From Melaminivora suipulveris (GTDB taxonomy: Bacteria; Pseudomonadota; Gammaproteobacteria; Burkholderiales; Burkholderiaceae_C): 64,000 nucleotides of DNA. The stretch lies in the NCBI RefSeq assembly GCF_003008575.1, contig NZ_CP027667.1, positions 562,501-626,500 of the forward strand, given 5' to 3'. The notes beneath the pieces are model-generated. The model searched no databases. It was not told the DNA's origin and was given only the letters and a program-made list of their open reading frames with translations. The translations under genes and the position numbers were made by a program. Below, piece after piece: positions 1 through 11,984 of the stretch (position 1 is the stretch's first letter; each line of letters begins with the position of its first letter).

Positions 1-730
<730 letters not shown>

Positions 731-735
731 TCAAT

Positions 736-1884
736 TCACAGTGCGCGCACGTGCCACTGGTCGCCATCGCGTACCAGCTCGCGGTCGCAGCAGAACTCGT
801 CCACCTCGCTGCCGTGGCCCGACAGCATGCAGACCACCGTCTCGCCCTGGCGGCGCAGCGCGGCGATGGCAGCCGCAGCGCCTGCGTCCACTGCCCAGGG
901 CGCACGTATGGCAGCCTTGAGTGGGCGCGGCGAGACGACGCTCACCAACTGCTTGACGTCCAGGCTGAAGCCCGCCGCCGGGCGGTTGCGGCCGAATGCC
1001 GCGCCAACTTCGTCATAGCGCCCGCCACGCACCAGCGCGTCGCTGGCACCCGGCGTGTAGACGGCGAAGCGCGCGCCGCTGTAGTAGGCATAGCCGCGCA
1101 GGTCCGCCAGGTCGAACGTTACGCGCGCGCCATCGACGCGCGACGCGATCGCTCTCAAATCTGATAGCGCCTGATCCAATGCGGACGCTGGCCGAAGCAC
1201 TTTTTTGGCCTCATCCAGCACTTTTTCGTCGCCGTAGAGCTGAAGCAGCGCCAGCAGCCCCTCGCGCGAGGGCGCTGGAAAGTCGCGCGTCAGCCGCGCC
1301 AACTCGCTCGCGTCCTTGGCAGCCAGCGCGGCGTGTACCTGGTTCAGGTGCGCAAGACCAACCGGTACCCCGGCCAGCAGGCTGCGCACGATGCGCACAT
1401 CCGCCAGGTCCACGCTGAGCTGCGGTACCTGGGCGATGCGCAGGCACTGCAGCGCCAGCAGGACGGACTCGATGTCAGCCTCCACCCCGGCGTGGCCGTA
1501 GATCTCGGCGCCGAACTGCAGCGGCTCGCGCGTGGCGTGGGGGCGGTCCGGGCGGGTGTGCAGCACCGGGCCGCAATAGCACAGCCGCGTCACGCCGCGG
1601 CGGTTGAGCAGGTGTGCGTCGATGCGCGCGACCTGCTGGGTGGTATCGGCGCGCAGTCCCAGCGAGCGACCGGACAGCTGATCGACCAGCTTGAAGGTCA
1701 GCAGGTCCAGCGCCTCGCCGGCACCGCTGAGCAGCGAATCCAGGTGCTCCAGAAGCGGCGGCATGACCAGCTCATAGCCGTAGCTGCGTGCCGTGTCGAG
1801 CAGGCCGCGGCGCAATTCTTCGATGTGACGCGCCTCGGAAGGCAGGACATCGGCAATGTGATCCGGCAGGACCCAGGCAGACAT
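736..1884 (-). CDS. hisZ: ATP phosphoribosyltransferase regulatory subunit HisZ
   Basis: HisZ is a catalytically inactive HisS paralog that pairs with short-form HisG to make the first enzyme of histidine synthesis. The 382-residue product shows the class II tRNA-synthetase-like fold: the N-terminal DVLPSEA region, [12 protein letters not shown] (motif-2-like) near residue 80, and a C-terminal [13 protein letters not shown] segment. It lacks the HisS anticodon-binding domain, and a true hisS exists at 9314-10603. Its neighbours are DUF2065 upstream and purA downstream. One oddity: the stretch over 1150-1213 is AT-richer than the rest of the gene and resembles the dispersed repeat found elsewhere in the window. 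Confidence 0.95.
   Translation of the reverse strand: MSAWVLPDHIADVLPSEARHIEELRRGLLDTARSYGYELVMPPLLEHLDSLLSGAGEALDLLTFKLVDQLSGRSLGLRADTTQQVARIDAHLLNRRGVTRLCYCGPVLHTRPDRPHATREPLQFGAEIYGHAGVEADIESVLLALQCLRIAQVPQLSVDLADVRIVRSLLAGVPVGLAHLNQVHAALAAKDASELARLTRDFPAPSREGLLALLQLYGDEKVLDEAKKVLRPASALDQALSDLRAIASRVDGARVTFDLADLRGYAYYSGARFAVYTPGASDALVRGGRYDEVGAAFGRNRPAAGFSLDVKQLVSVVSPRPLKAAIRAPWAVDAGAAAAIAALRRQGETVVCMLSGHGSEVDEFCCDRELVRDGDQWHVRAL
1150..1213. repeat. Decayed copy of ~65-bp dispersed repeat, inside hisZ
   Basis: Reading the plus strand, the segment has an AAATCTGATAGCGCCTGATCC-like core followed by a T6 run and GGCCT. This matches the order of blocks in clearer copies (A/T block, ATAGC, GC-TTGATyCA, CGGaC, TTTTTTGGC), for example at 46750-46814. 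It contains small indels and is the weakest member of the family. The hisZ frame stays open across it, encoding a helix-like stretch around residues 225-245. Confidence 0.4.
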
Positions 1885-1950
1885 GGATAGGGACGGGCTG
1901 AGGGAAAAAGCGATTCTATCGGCAGGGCATGGGCGGCCCGCAGCGCCAGG

Positions 1951-2139
1951 CTAAAGCAGCGCCAGCAGGCACAGGCAGGCCACGATGCTCAGCAGCGCGA
2001 CGAAGCGGATCTGCCCGTCGCGCAGCTGCAGCATCTGGGTGAACAGGCGGCGCCAGCCGGCCGGTGAGATGAAGGGCAGCAGGCCCTCCAGCACCAGTAC
2101 CAAGCCCAGCGCAGCCCACAGGCTGGCGGACCAATCCAC
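1951..2139 (-). CDS. DUF2065 (YjeT-like) small inner-membrane protein
   Basis: A 62-residue protein with two hydrophobic segments (about residues 5-25 and 43-62) and the intervening SPAGWRRLF motif typical of DUF2065/YjeT. In E. coli, yjeT likewise lies between hflC and purA. Function unknown. The start is GTG at 2139, 7 bp after the hflC stop, so it is probably translated from the hflKC message. Confidence 0.85.
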   Translation of the reverse strand: MDWSASLWAALGLVLVLEGLLPFISPAGWRRLFTQMLQLRDGQIRFVALLSIVACLCLLALL

Positions 2140-2146
2140 GGGCGGC

Positions 2147-3046
2147 TCAGCGTCCGGGTGCGGCAGCGCCGGCCGAGCCGCGCAGCGCCTTGAAGAATTC
2201 GGTCGATGCAGGATCGACCACCATCACATCGCTCTTGCGGTTGAAGCTGGCCTTGTAGGCCTCCAGGCTGCGATAGAACTGGGCGAATTGCGCGTCGCGC
2301 CCGAAAGCCTCACCGTAAACCCGCGCGGCCTCGGCGTCGCCCTCGCCCTTGACTTTCTGCGCATCGCGGTAGGCGTTGGCGACGGTGATCTCGCGCTGGC
2401 GGTCGGCGTCTGCGCGGATCTTTTCGCCTTCCGCCGCGCCGGTGGAGCGCAGCTCGTTGGCGACGCGCTTGCGCTCGGCCTCCATGCGGCGGTAGACCGA
2501 CTCGGTGATGGCCTCGACGTAGTCCACGCGGGTGATGCGCACATCCACCACGTCCACGCCCCAGGGTTTGGCGCCGCGCACGGCTTCCAGCACTTCGCGC
2601 TTGACGTCCGACATCAGCGCGTCTCGCTTGGTCGAGATCAGCTCGCGCACGGTGCGGCGGTTGACCTCTTCCTGGAAGGCGTTGCGCACCACGCGGTTCA
2701 ACTGCAGCGCGCCGGCGCTCTCGTCCAGGCCGACGTTGCGGATGTACTCCGACGGATCGGTGATGCGCCAGCGCACGTACCAGTCGATGACCACGCGCTG
2801 CTTTTCGGCGGTCAGCATGGACTCGGTGTCCGAACTGTCCAGCGTCAGCAGGCGCTTGTCGATGTAGCGCACGTTCTGGAACGGCGGCGGCAGCTTGAAG
2901 TTCAAGCCCGGCTCGGTGATGACTTCCTTGATCTGGCCCAGCGCGTAGACCACGCCAAACTGGCGCTGGTCGACCACGAAGAGCATGGAGCTGAGCAGGG
3001 CCAGCAGCACCAGGGCGCTGGTGGCGATGAATCCGATTCTGTTCAC
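2147..3046 (-). CDS. hflC: HflC, protease-modulating SPFH protein
   Basis: HflC forms with HflK a membrane complex that surrounds FtsH and limits its proteolysis. The 299-residue product has one N-terminal membrane segment (about residues 5-23) followed by a band-7/SPFH domain beginning VVDQRQFGVVYALGQI, and a charged helical region rich in Arg/Ala/Glu near residues 190-250. The start is GTG (3044-3046) preceded by AGGAGAGAAG, a strong ribosome binding site. It begins 13 bp downstream of the hflK stop. Confidence 0.97.
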   Translation of the reverse strand: MNRIGFIATSALVLLALLSSMLFVVDQRQFGVVYALGQIKEVITEPGLNFKLPPPFQNVRYIDKRLLTLDSSDTESMLTAEKQRVVIDWYVRWRITDPSEYIRNVGLDESAGALQLNRVVRNAFQEEVNRRTVRELISTKRDALMSDVKREVLEAVRGAKPWGVDVVDVRITRVDYVEAITESVYRRMEAERKRVANELRSTGAAEGEKIRADADRQREITVANAYRDAQKVKGEGDAEAARVYGEAFGRDAQFAQFYRSLEAYKASFNRKSDVMVVDPASTEFFKALRGSAGAAAPGR

Positions 3047-3058
3047 GCGGCTTCTCTC

Positions 3059-4438
3059 CTATCGGGCTTCGCGTTCACGCGAGCGGGCGTCGCGCGCACG
3101 CGCATCGCCGCTGTTCATGGCGCCGGCCGGCGGCAGGCCGGCCGCGGAGGCGGGTGGCGCCTCATTGGCGGCCGCGGGCGCGCCGGGGACCGTCTGTGCC
3201 ACGCTCTGCATGATCTTGTCCAGCGGCAGATACAGCAGGTTGGAGCCCTGGCGCGAGTCCACCAAGACCTTGGTGACGTTGCTGTAGATCTGCTGCATGG
3301 TCTCCAGATACATGCGGTCGCGCGTGACCTGCGGCGCGCGCTGGTACTCGGCCAGCACCGAGGTGAAGCGCTGCGCGTCGCCCTGGGCCTGGGCCACGAT
3401 GCGCGCCTTGTAGGCAGCCGCCTCCTCGCCCAGGCGCGAGGCGGTACCGACGGCGCGCGGCACCACGTCATTGGCGTAGGCTTGCGCCTCGTTCTTGGCG
3501 CGCTCGCGCTCCTGGCCGGCTTTCAGCACGTCGTCGAACGCTGCCTGCACCTGCTCGGGCGGGCGCACGCCGCCCTGCTGCAGGTTGATGCCGACGACTT
3601 CCACGCCGACCTTGTAGCGGTCCAGGATGGACTGCATGAGGTTGCGCACACGCGGCGCGATCTGGTCGCGCTCCTCGGCCAGGGCGCTGTCCATGCGCAT
3701 CTTGCCGACGACTTCGCGCACGGCGGTCTCCGCCGCCTGCACCACGGCGTCCGCCGGGTTGCGGCTCTCGAACAGCCAGGCGCGCGCGTCGTTCAGGCGG
3801 TATTGAACGGCAAACTTGATCTCGACGATGTTCTCGTCCTCGGTCAGCATGGCCGACTCGCGCAGGCCAGTGCTTTTGATGATGCTGTCGCGGCCCACGT
3901 CCACCGAGCGGATCTGCGTCACGAACACCAGCTCGTGGCGCTGGATGGGGTAGGGCAGGCGCCAGTTGAAGCCGGCGTTGACGGTGCTCTTGTACTTGCC
4001 GAACTGCGTGATGACGGCCTGCTGGCCTTCCTGCACGATGAAGAAACCCGTGCCCAGCCAGATCAGCAGGGCGATCGCCGCAATCAGGCCCAGGCTGACA
4101 CCGGCGTTCTTCATGTCGGGCTGAAAGCCCCCTCCGCCGTTGCCGCTGCCGGGCAACCGCGGGCGCCCGCCGCCGCCACGACCACCGAACAGGCCACCGA
4201 GCTTGCGGTTGAGGTCGCGCCAGAGCTCGTCCAGATCAGGGGGCTGGCCGCCAGGACCTCCCTGCCCTCCCCGATTGCCGCGCGGCGGCTCAGCTGTCGG
4301 GCGCTGCTCCGGCTCGGGGCGCGACGCGCCCTCGCTGCCATCGTCGCCCCGGCCCCAGCGCGGATCGTTGAGATTGAACATCCCCCGGATGCGCGCCGGC
4401 AGCAGGGCCTGGCGCCAGGAGCGGTTAGGAAAGTCCAT
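3059..4438 (-). CDS. hflK: HflK, protease-modulating SPFH protein
   Basis: Partner of HflC in the FtsH-associated inner-membrane complex. A long Gly/Pro/Arg-rich cytoplasmic leader contains LDELWRDLNRKLGGLFGG, then one membrane segment (LGLIAAIALLIWLGTGFFIV) and the SPFH domain (QAVITQFGKY onward). The C-terminus is Ala/Pro/Arg-rich. Start choice is uncertain. ATG at 4438 (MDFPNR, 459 aa) has AAGAGA about 10 bp upstream. ATG at 4381 (MFNLNDPRWGRG, 440 aa) has a G-run directly upstream and begins where family conservation is expected. The frame also extends open towards the hflX stop. It is co-transcribed with hflX and hflC. Confidence 0.95.
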   Translation of the reverse strand: MDFPNRSWRQALLPARIRGMFNLNDPRWGRGDDGSEGASRPEPEQRPTAEPPRGNRGGQGGPGGQPPDLDELWRDLNRKLGGLFGGRGGGGRPRLPGSGNGGGGFQPDMKNAGVSLGLIAAIALLIWLGTGFFIVQEGQQAVITQFGKYKSTVNAGFNWRLPYPIQRHELVFVTQIRSVDVGRDSIIKSTGLRESAMLTEDENIVEIKFAVQYRLNDARAWLFESRNPADAVVQAAETAVREVVGKMRMDSALAEERDQIAPRVRNLMQSILDRYKVGVEVVGINLQQGGVRPPEQVQAAFDDVLKAGQERERAKNEAQAYANDVVPRAVGTASRLGEEAAAYKARIVAQAQGDAQRFTSVLAEYQRAPQVTRDRMYLETMQQIYSNVTKVLVDSRQGSNLLYLPLDKIMQSVAQTVPGAPAAANEAPPASAAGLPPAGAMNSGDARARDARSREREAR

Positions 4439-4496
4439 GCGTGTGCGTTCTCTTATCTCTGAAACTTGCGAAAAAGCAGCCGGCATTGTGCCCAAG

Positions 4497-5675
<1,179 letters not shown>

Positions 5676-5744
5676 GACCGCAGGCGCCGCAATGCCAGGC
5701 GCCGGGTGGTGCGGCGCACAAGGGCGCCGGCAGCTAAGAAAGGA

Positions 5745-6008
5745 TCAGCGCGGCTCGGTGGCGGCGGCCGCAGGTTCGGCTGGCTCGGCGGCGCTGAAGT
5801 TGACCGCGCGCCCTGGGACGATGGTCGAGATGGCATGCTTGTAGACCATCTGCGTGACCGTGTTGCGCAGCAGCACGACATACTGGTCGAAGGATTCGAT
5901 CTGACCCTGTAGCTTGATGCCGTTGACCAGGTAGATCGAGACCGGCACATGCTCGCGGCGCAGCGCGTTCAGGAAGGGATCTTGCAGAAGCTGACCTTTA
6001 TTGCTCAC
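5745..6008 (-). CDS. hfq: RNA chaperone Hfq
   Basis: An Sm-like hexameric RNA chaperone that pairs small RNAs with mRNAs. The 87 residues show the Sm1 region ([21 protein letters not shown]), the proximal-face Q8, and the Sm2 motif YKHAIS at 56-61. The last ~16 residues are an Ala/Glu/Pro tail. The start is GTG (6006-6008), decided by GGAG about 7 bp upstream and by family length. An upstream frame extension towards der does not look coding. It lies between der and hflX on the same strand, with 73 bp to the der stop that may hold its own promoter. Confidence 0.97.
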   Translation of the reverse strand: MSNKGQLLQDPFLNALRREHVPVSIYLVNGIKLQGQIESFDQYVVLLRNTVTQMVYKHAISTIVPGRAVNFSAAEPAEPAAAATEPR

Positions 6009-6081
6009 GATATTCTCCGTGTTCAGAGTGTTGTTGTGGTTCGGCACCTTACCACAGGCCCAAGGGCACACAGCGGCCAGG

Positions 6082-7428
6082 TCAGCCGCCGCCCTTGTCG
6101 GCAAAAGGATTGGCCTGGGTCTTCATCTCGATGCGCAGCGGCGTGCCCACCAGATCGAATTCCTTGCGAAAGCGCCCTTCCAGAAAGCGCTTGTAGGCGT
6201 CGGTCACGTGCTCCAGCGAGTTGCCGTGCACGACGATGATGGGCGGGTTCATGCCGCCCTGGTGCGCATAGCGCAGCTTCGGCCGGAAGCTGCCCGAGCG
6301 CTTGGGTGCCTGGAACTGCACCGCCTCCAGCAGCACGCGCGTGAGCACCGGCGTGGGCATCTTGCGCGTGGCCGCCTTGTAGGCCTGGGTGATCGAGGCC
6401 CACAGCGGCGCCAGGCCCTGGCGCTTTTGCGCCGAGATGAAATGCATCGAGGCGAACTTGAGAAAGGACAGCCGCGTCTCTATCGAGCGCTCCAGCTGCT
6501 GGCGCTCGTAGCTGTCCACCGCGTCCCACTTGTTCACGGCCACCACCACCGCGCGGCCGCTCTCCAGGATGTAGCCGGCGATGTGCGCATCCTGGTCGGT
6601 CACGCCCTGAGTGGCATCGAGCAGCAGCAGCACAACGTGCGCGCTCTCGATGGCCTGCAGCGTCTTGACGACGGAGAATTTTTCGATGGCCTCGAACACC
6701 CGGCCCTTGCGCCGCAGACCGGCCGTGTCGATCAGCTCGAACTTCTGGCCGCCACGCTCCAGTGGCACAGTGATGGCGTCGCGCGTCGTGCCGGGCAGGT
6801 CGAACGCCACCAGGCGCTCCTCGCCCAGCCAGGCGTTGATCAGCGTCGACTTGCCGACGTTGGGCCGCCCGGCCACCGCCAAGCGGATGGCACCGCCCTC
6901 CTGCGGCTCAGCCTCGTGCGGGTCTTCGGGCGGCTCGGGCACGAACTCCAGCGCCTGCTCGACCAGGCCGCGCACGCCCTGGCCGTGGGCGGCAGAGACG
7001 GGAAACACCTCGCCCAGGCCCAGCTCGTAGAACTCGGCCAGCTGCACCCCGCCCTGCATGCCCTCGGCCTTGTTGCCGGCCAGCACGCAGGGCTTGCCCA
7101 GGCGGCGCAGGTAGTTGGCAATGTCGTGGTCCTGCGCCGAGACACCGGCGCGCACGTCGACCACGAAGACGACCACGTCGGCCTCGGCCACGGCCTGCCG
7201 CGTCTGGCGCGCCATCTCGCGGAAGATACCGCTACCGGCGTCAGGCTCGAAGCCGCCGGTGTCAATGACGATGTACTCGTGCCGGCCCTGGCGCCCGTTG
7301 CCGTAGTGCCGGTCGCGCGTCAGGCCAGCGAAATCGGCCACGATGGCATCGCGCGAGCGCGTCATGCGATTGAACAGGGTGGATTTGCCCACGTTGGGCC
7401 GCCCCACCAGGGCGATGATGGGTTTCAT
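6082..7428 (-). CDS. der: Ribosome-assembly GTPase Der (EngA)
   Basis: An essential double-GTPase for 50S maturation. The 448-residue protein has tandem G domains, the first with GRPNVGKST at residues 9-17 and the second with an identical P-loop near residue 190, both with NKWD/NKAE-type G4 motifs. A C-terminal KH-like domain follows ([10 protein letters not shown] region). ATG at 7428 gives [16 protein letters not shown], the canonical N-terminus. It begins 31 bp after the bamB stop, in the conserved hisS-yfgM-bamB-der string. Confidence 0.98.
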   Translation of the reverse strand: MKPIIALVGRPNVGKSTLFNRMTRSRDAIVADFAGLTRDRHYGNGRQGRHEYIVIDTGGFEPDAGSGIFREMARQTRQAVAEADVVVFVVDVRAGVSAQDHDIANYLRRLGKPCVLAGNKAEGMQGGVQLAEFYELGLGEVFPVSAAHGQGVRGLVEQALEFVPEPPEDPHEAEPQEGGAIRLAVAGRPNVGKSTLINAWLGEERLVAFDLPGTTRDAITVPLERGGQKFELIDTAGLRRKGRVFEAIEKFSVVKTLQAIESAHVVLLLLDATQGVTDQDAHIAGYILESGRAVVVAVNKWDAVDSYERQQLERSIETRLSFLKFASMHFISAQKRQGLAPLWASITQAYKAATRKMPTPVLTRVLLEAVQFQAPKRSGSFRPKLRYAHQGGMNPPIIVVHGNSLEHVTDAYKRFLEGRFRKEFDLVGTPLRIEMKTQANPFADKGGG

Positions 7429-7459
7429 CCCGTGCTTTCTTTGGAGCGGCGCGGCGCCG

Positions 7460-8614
7460 TCAGTCGGGGCGGAAACCGTAGACACCGCCCTTGCGCGTGA
7501 CCACGACCAGCGTGTCGGCGGCCACCACCGGGGCGGCGGCGATGGGCGAGCCATCGGTGGCCAGACGGTTCAGCGGCGCGGCGTCGTCGCGCGAGAGCAG
7601 GTGCACCAGGCCGCTGTCGTCGCCCACGACGATGGAGCGCCCCAGCAGCAGCGGCGCGGTCAGGCGGCGCCACTGCAGGCGGTCGCTGCTCCAGGCGCGC
7701 GCGCCGTCGGCGCGGCGCCAGGCCACCACCGTGCCATTGCCTTCGGCGCCGAACACCAGCGTGTCGTCACCGTCGATGCCTTCGCCGCCGCTGGCCGCCT
7801 GAGTCCAGGCGACGCTGCCACGCGCCGCGTCGATGCAGCCCACGCTGGCCTGGAAGGCACGAGCGCAGACGCTGTCGCCCACGCGGCTGGTGCGCCCGAC
7901 GATCTCCACCAGGCGCTCCACATCATTGGTGCCGCGCGGGCTGGCCAGAGGCGCTTCCCAGCGCACGCTGCCGTTGTCCGGGTTGAAGCCGACCAGCCGG
8001 CCCGACAGGCCGGCCACCAGCGTGTCACCCACCGCCATCAGGACGCCTCCCTGGCGCAGCACCAGCGGCTCGCCGGGGCGCTGCTGGCGCCACAGTTGGT
8101 AGCCGGTGGCGGCGTCGAACGCCGTGACCGAGCGGTCGGAAGCCAGCACGAAGATGCGCCCGCCCGCCACCAGCGGCGCGGTGTACGCCACTGCCGGCAG
8201 CGGCTTGCGCCAGGCTTCACGACCGCGCTCCAGCACGATGATTTCGCGCGCCTTGGAGGCCACGGCCGTCCAGCGGCCATCGCTGCCCACGCCCGAGGCC
8301 AGCGGCGCGCCCAGACGCGCGCGCCAGATATCGCCGCCGGTGCGGGCATCGAGCGCCGCGACATCGCCCGCGGCCGAGGCCAGCAGCACTGTGCCATCCA
8401 GCACGCGCACGTCCAGCGCCAGGCCCTGGGTGTCGCCGATCTGCGCCGTCCAGGCCTGGCGCACGCCCAGCACCGGAACGTTGGGGCCGAGGTCGGCGGG
8501 CTTGGGCCGCGACGAACTGCTCCACGGCAGCATGTTGCTGACCGACGAGCAGGCGCCGAGCATCAGTGCGCAAGCCAGGATGGCGGCCGGGCGCAGCACC
8601 CGCGCGGCCTTCAT
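7460..8614 (-). CDS. bamB: Outer-membrane assembly lipoprotein BamB
   Basis: Beta-propeller scaffold lipoprotein of the BAM complex that inserts outer-membrane beta-barrels. The 384-residue sequence starts with a lipoprotein signal peptide and lipobox LGAC (residues 19-22). Repeated PQQ-like blades follow (motifs such as [43 protein letters not shown]). The ATG overlaps the yfgM-like stop in ATGA (8611-8614), indicating translational coupling. Confidence 0.96.
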   Translation of the reverse strand: MKAARVLRPAAILACALMLGACSSVSNMLPWSSSSRPKPADLGPNVPVLGVRQAWTAQIGDTQGLALDVRVLDGTVLLASAAGDVAALDARTGGDIWRARLGAPLASGVGSDGRWTAVASKAREIIVLERGREAWRKPLPAVAYTAPLVAGGRIFVLASDRSVTAFDAATGYQLWRQQRPGEPLVLRQGGVLMAVGDTLVAGLSGRLVGFNPDNGSVRWEAPLASPRGTNDVERLVEIVGRTSRVGDSVCARAFQASVGCIDAARGSVAWTQAASGGEGIDGDDTLVFGAEGNGTVVAWRRADGARAWSSDRLQWRRLTAPLLLGRSIVVGDDSGLVHLLSRDDAAPLNRLATDGSPIAAAPVVAADTLVVVTRKGGVYGFRPD

Positions 8615-9294
8615 TGCGCAGCTCCCGCAGCGCCGGCGGCGGCAGCGACGGTCTGCGGCTGCGCGCCCAGGGCATTGAGCTTGACCTCGATCAGGCGGCG
8701 GTAGTCGGCGCGCTCATCGAGCGCAGCCCAGGCGCGGCGGTATTCCTCGACAGCCTGGGGCTGCTTGCCCTGCAACTGCAGCACGTCGCCCTTGCTGTCG
8801 GCGGCCAGCGCGGCGAATTCCGCCGGCATGGACGAGGACACCTGCGCCAGCGCCTCGTCATAGGCTTTTTGCTCGATCAGCAGGGCCGCCAGGCGCAGGC
8901 GCGCCAGCGCGCGCAAGCCCTCATCGTCGCCCTTCTCCGCCACCCAGCCCAGAACGGCCTTGGCGTCGTCCGGCTTGCCGGCCTCGGCCAGCACCTTGGC
9001 TGCGGCCAGGCCGGCCTGCGCTGCCTGCACGGTGCCGCCGTAGCTGGACTTCAGATCGGCGAAGGCCTGCTGCACGCGCGCCACGTCGCCGGCGACGACT
9101 GCGGAGTCGACCGCCTCGGCCAGCGCCGCCGCCTGCTGGGCCTGGCGGCTTTGCCACAGGCGCCAGCCGTTCCAGGCGGCAAAAGCCCCCAGCACGACGA
9201 TCAGCACCCAGGTGATCAGGTTGCCCCAGGTCTTCCAGAAATGCTTGAGCTCTTCGAGCTGTTCCTGCTCCTGCAGGTCGAAATTGTTGGCCAT
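8611..9294 (-). CDS. YfgM-like membrane-anchored TPR protein
   Basis: A 227-residue protein with a short charged cytoplasmic N-terminus, one membrane helix at residues 24-45 and a periplasmic tetratricopeptide-like region rich in Ala/Leu. The family (YfgM/BamB-adjacent, DUF2133-type) works with PpiD at the Sec translocon as a periplasmic chaperone accessory. The ATG at 9294 gives MANNFDLQEQEQ, the family start. It is 19 bp downstream of hisS and overlaps bamB. Confidence 0.93.
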   Translation of the reverse strand: MANNFDLQEQEQLEELKHFWKTWGNLITWVLIVVLGAFAAWNGWRLWQSRQAQQAAALAEAVDSAVVAGDVARVQQAFADLKSSYGGTVQAAQAGLAAAKVLAEAGKPDDAKAVLGWVAEKGDDEGLRALARLRLAALLIEQKAYDEALAQVSSSMPAEFAALAADSKGDVLQLQGKQPQAVEEYRRAWAALDERADYRRLIEVKLNALGAQPQTVAAAAGAAGAAQ

Positions 9295-9313
9295 GTGCGT
9301 TGGGTGTTCTAGT

Positions 9314-10603
9314 TCAGCGCGCCGATTGTAGGGTGGCGGCCCATTGCGCCAGGTCGGCCAGCGGGCGCTCGGTCTGTTCGCCCGCCTCGCGCAGCGGCTT
9401 GACGGTGACGGCGCCGCGCGCCCATTCATCCGCGCCAAAGACCAGCGCAAAGCGGGCGCCGCTGGCGTCCGCCTTCTTGAACTGTGACTTCATGCTGCCC
9501 ATGCCCTCGCCGGCCACCGTCGGCGCGTGCATTTGCACCGCCACGCCCAGAGCGCGCAGCTGCTGCAGGTGGGCCATGATCTGCGGCAGCTGCGCGGCGT
9601 CGGGCACGACGGCGTAGGCATCGGCCACAGCCTCGGGCGCGGCCACGCCCTGCTCCTTGAGCAGCTCCAGCACGCGCTCCACGCCGATGGCCCAGCCCAC
9701 AGCCGGCGCCGGTTTGCCGCCGATCTGCTCGATCAGATAGTCGTAGCGGCCGCCGCCGCAGATGGTGCCCTGCGAGCCCAGCCGGTCGGTGACGAACTCG
9801 AACACCGTCAGGTTGTAGTAGTCCATGCCGCGCACCAGGCGCGGGTTCAGGCGCCAGGCGACGCCGTTGGCATCCAGGATGGCCTTCACGGCGTCGAAGT
9901 GCGCAAGCGAAGCTTCGCCCAGGAAGTCCATCAGCCGCGGCGCGCCCTCCACCATGGCCTGCATGGCGGGGTTCTTCGTGTCCAGGATGCGTAGCGGGTT
10001 GGTGTGCAGACGCCGGCGGGCGTCCTCGTCCAGCACGTCCTGGTGCTGCTCCAGATACTGGATCAGCGCGGCGCGGTGTGCGCGCCGCTCCTCGGGCTGA
10101 CCCAGGCTGTTGAGTTCCAGGCGCACGTCGGAGAGGCCCAGCTCCTGCCACAGCGCGTGCGCCAGCAGGATCAGTTCGGCATCGGCGTGCGCGCCGGGAA
10201 AGCCCAGCGCCTCGGCGCCGATCTGATGGAATTGGCGGTAGCGCCCGCGCTGCGGTCGCTCGTGGCGGAACATGGGCCCCATGTAGTACAGGCGCTTGCC
10301 ACCGTCATACAGCATGGAATGCTCGACCACGGCGCGCACCACGCCAGCCGTGGCCTCGGGGCGCAGGGTGAGCTGCTCGCCGTTCAGGCGGTCCTCGAAC
10401 GAGTACATCTCCTTTTCGACGATGTCGGTCACCTCGCCCAGGCTGCGCACGAACAGCGGCGTGGGCTCGACGATGGGCGTGCGCACGTTGCGGTAGGCAT
10501 GGCGCGCCATGAGCGAGCGCACGATGCCCTCCAGCCACTCCCAGCGCGCCGACTCCGGCGGCAGGATGTCGTTCATGCCCTTGATGGCGACCAGCTTCTG
10601 CAT
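9314..10603 (-). CDS. hisS: Histidyl-tRNA synthetase
   Basis: Charges tRNA-His. The 429-residue class II synthetase begins [16 protein letters not shown] and shows motif 2 ([16 protein letters not shown]), the histidine-specific [11 protein letters not shown] and [13 protein letters not shown] loops, motif 3 ([13 protein letters not shown]) and a C-terminal anticodon-binding domain. ATG at 10603 is preferred; a TTG 24 bp upstream is also in frame. The 5' end abuts a dispersed repeat (10621-10686) that separates it from ispG. Confidence 0.97.
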   Translation of the reverse strand: MQKLVAIKGMNDILPPESARWEWLEGIVRSLMARHAYRNVRTPIVEPTPLFVRSLGEVTDIVEKEMYSFEDRLNGEQLTLRPEATAGVVRAVVEHSMLYDGGKRLYYMGPMFRHERPQRGRYRQFHQIGAEALGFPGAHADAELILLAHALWQELGLSDVRLELNSLGQPEERRAHRAALIQYLEQHQDVLDEDARRRLHTNPLRILDTKNPAMQAMVEGAPRLMDFLGEASLAHFDAVKAILDANGVAWRLNPRLVRGMDYYNLTVFEFVTDRLGSQGTICGGGRYDYLIEQIGGKPAPAVGWAIGVERVLELLKEQGVAAPEAVADAYAVVPDAAQLPQIMAHLQQLRALGVAVQMHAPTVAGEGMGSMKSQFKKADASGARFALVFGADEWARGAVTVKPLREAGEQTERPLADLAQWAATLQSAR

Positions 10604-10620
10604 GGGTGGGATTTTTCCTG

Positions 10621-10686
10621 ATTTCAAGCAAAAAAGGCCTTCAGCCGGCGTGAAACAACGGCTGTTAGCTATGATTTTTACAGCAT
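10621..10686. repeat. Dispersed ~65-bp repeat between ispG and hisS
   Basis: Well-preserved copy. Plus-strand blocks are TTTCAAGC, AAAAAAGGCCTTCAGCCGGC, GTGAAACAA, TTAGCTAT and GATTTTTACAGC. In reverse complement it aligns over nearly its whole length with the copy inside mutS (26421-26485), sharing AAAAATCA, AGCTA, CACGCCGGCTG and GAAAT. It ends 5 bp from the ispG stop, so it occupies the whole ispG-hisS gap. Confidence 0.85.
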
Positions 10687-10691
10687 ACGGT

Positions 10692-11984
10692 TCAGCCGGG
10701 CGGCTGGGCCGGCTCTTGAGCGCCCCAGCGGCGCGCGACGTAGTCGTCGACGACGGTCTGGAAGTCTTCGGCGATGCGCTCGCCGCGCAGCGTCATGGCT
10801 TTCTCGCCATCGATGAAGACGGGCGCCGCCGGCGCCTCGCCCGTGCCGGGCAGGCTGATGCCGATGTCGGCGTGCTTGCTCTCGCCCGGCCCGTTGACGA
10901 TGCAGCCCATGACGGCCACCTTCATCGCCTCCACCCCAGGGTAGCGCGCGCGCCACTGGGGCATTTGCGCGCGCAGGTAGTCGTCGATGCGCTTGGCCAG
11001 CTCCTGGAAGGTGGTGCTGGTGGTACGCCCACAGCCGGGGCAGGCCGTCACGCTGGGAACAAACGCGCGCAGGCCCAGGGCCTGCAGGATTTCGGAGGCA
11101 ACCACCACTTCCTGCGTGCGCGCCTCGCCCGGCTGCGGCGTGAGCGAGACGCGGATGGTGTCGCCGATACCCTCCTGCAGCAAAATGGCCAGCGCCACGC
11201 TGGAGGCCACCGTGCCTTTCGTGCCCATGCCGGCCTCGGTCAGGCCCAGGTGCAGCGCGTAGTCGCAGCGGCGGCTGAGTTCGCGGTACACCGCGATCAG
11301 GTCCTGCACGCCGCTGACCTTGCACGACAGGATGATCTGCTCGCCCGCCAATCCCATGCTCTCGGCCATACGCGCGGAATCGATGGCCGAGGTGATCAAG
11401 GCTTCGTACATGACCTGGCGCGCATCCCACGGCTGGGTGCGGCGGCTGTTGGCGTCCATCAGGCTGGCCAACAACTCCTGGTCCAGGCTGCCCCAGTTCA
11501 CGCCGATGCGCACGGCCTTGTCCCAGCGGACGGCCGCTTCGATCATCTGGCCGAACTGGCGGTCGCGCTTGTCGCCCTTGCCCACGTTGCCGGGGTTGAT
11601 GCGGTACTTGGACAGCGCCTGCGCGCAGCCGGGGAACTCGCTCAAAAGGCGGTGGCCGTTGTAGTGGAAGTCGCCCACAAGCGGCACGTCCACGCCCATG
11701 CGGTCGAGCTGCTCGCGCACGTAGGGCACGGCCTGCGCCGCCTCGGGCGTGTTGACGGTGATGCGCACCATCTCCGAACCCGCCTGCGCCAATTCCTTGA
11801 CCTGGATGGCGGTGGCGATGGCGTCCACCGTGTCGGTGTTGGTCATGGACTGGATGCGCACCGGCGCGTCGCCGCCCACCGTCACCACGCGGCTGCCCCA
11901 GACCACGCGCGCCTGGCGCGTGCGCCGGACGGCGGGCCTGCCCAGGGCGATGGCCTGCTCTGCGTTGGCCGCACTGATCATCAT
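10692..11984 (-). CDS. ispG: 4-hydroxy-3-methylbut-2-enyl-diphosphate synthase (IspG/GcpE)
   Basis: Iron-sulfur enzyme of the MEP isoprenoid pathway converting ME-cPP to HMBPP. The 430-residue protein has the TIM-barrel part ([19 protein letters not shown] at its start, NPGNVG and GVNWGSL loops) and C-terminal [4Fe-4S] cysteines in CPGCGRT and [13 protein letters not shown] at 11984 ([10 protein letters not shown]) overlaps the rodZ stop (ATGA), so the two are translationally coupled. A longer open frame upstream is antisense-type noise over rodZ. Confidence 0.96.
   Translation of the reverse strand: MMISAANAEQAIALGRPAVRRTRQARVVWGSRVVTVGGDAPVRIQSMTNTDTVDAIATAIQVKELAQAGSEMVRITVNTPEAAQAVPYVREQLDRMGVDVPLVGDFHYNGHRLLSEFPGCAQALSKYRINPGNVGKGDKRDRQFGQMIEAAVRWDKAVRIGVNWGSLDQELLASLMDANSRRTQPWDARQVMYEALITSAIDSARMAESMGLAGEQIILSCKVSGVQDLIAVYRELSRRCDYALHLGLTEAGMGTKGTVASSVALAILLQEGIGDTIRVSLTPQPGEARTQEVVVASEILQALGLRAFVPSVTACPGCGRTTSTTFQELAKRIDDYLRAQMPQWRARYPGVEAMKVAVMGCIVNGPGESKHADIGISLPGTGEAPAAPVFIDGEKAMTLRGERIAEDFQTVVDDYVARRWGAQEPAQPPG

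Noticed and set aside
1985..4462. 825-codon plus-strand open frame opposite hflC and hflK
   Set aside because: Translation is His/Gln/Leu/Arg-rich without any domain; it is a GC-rich antisense artefact of two certain genes.
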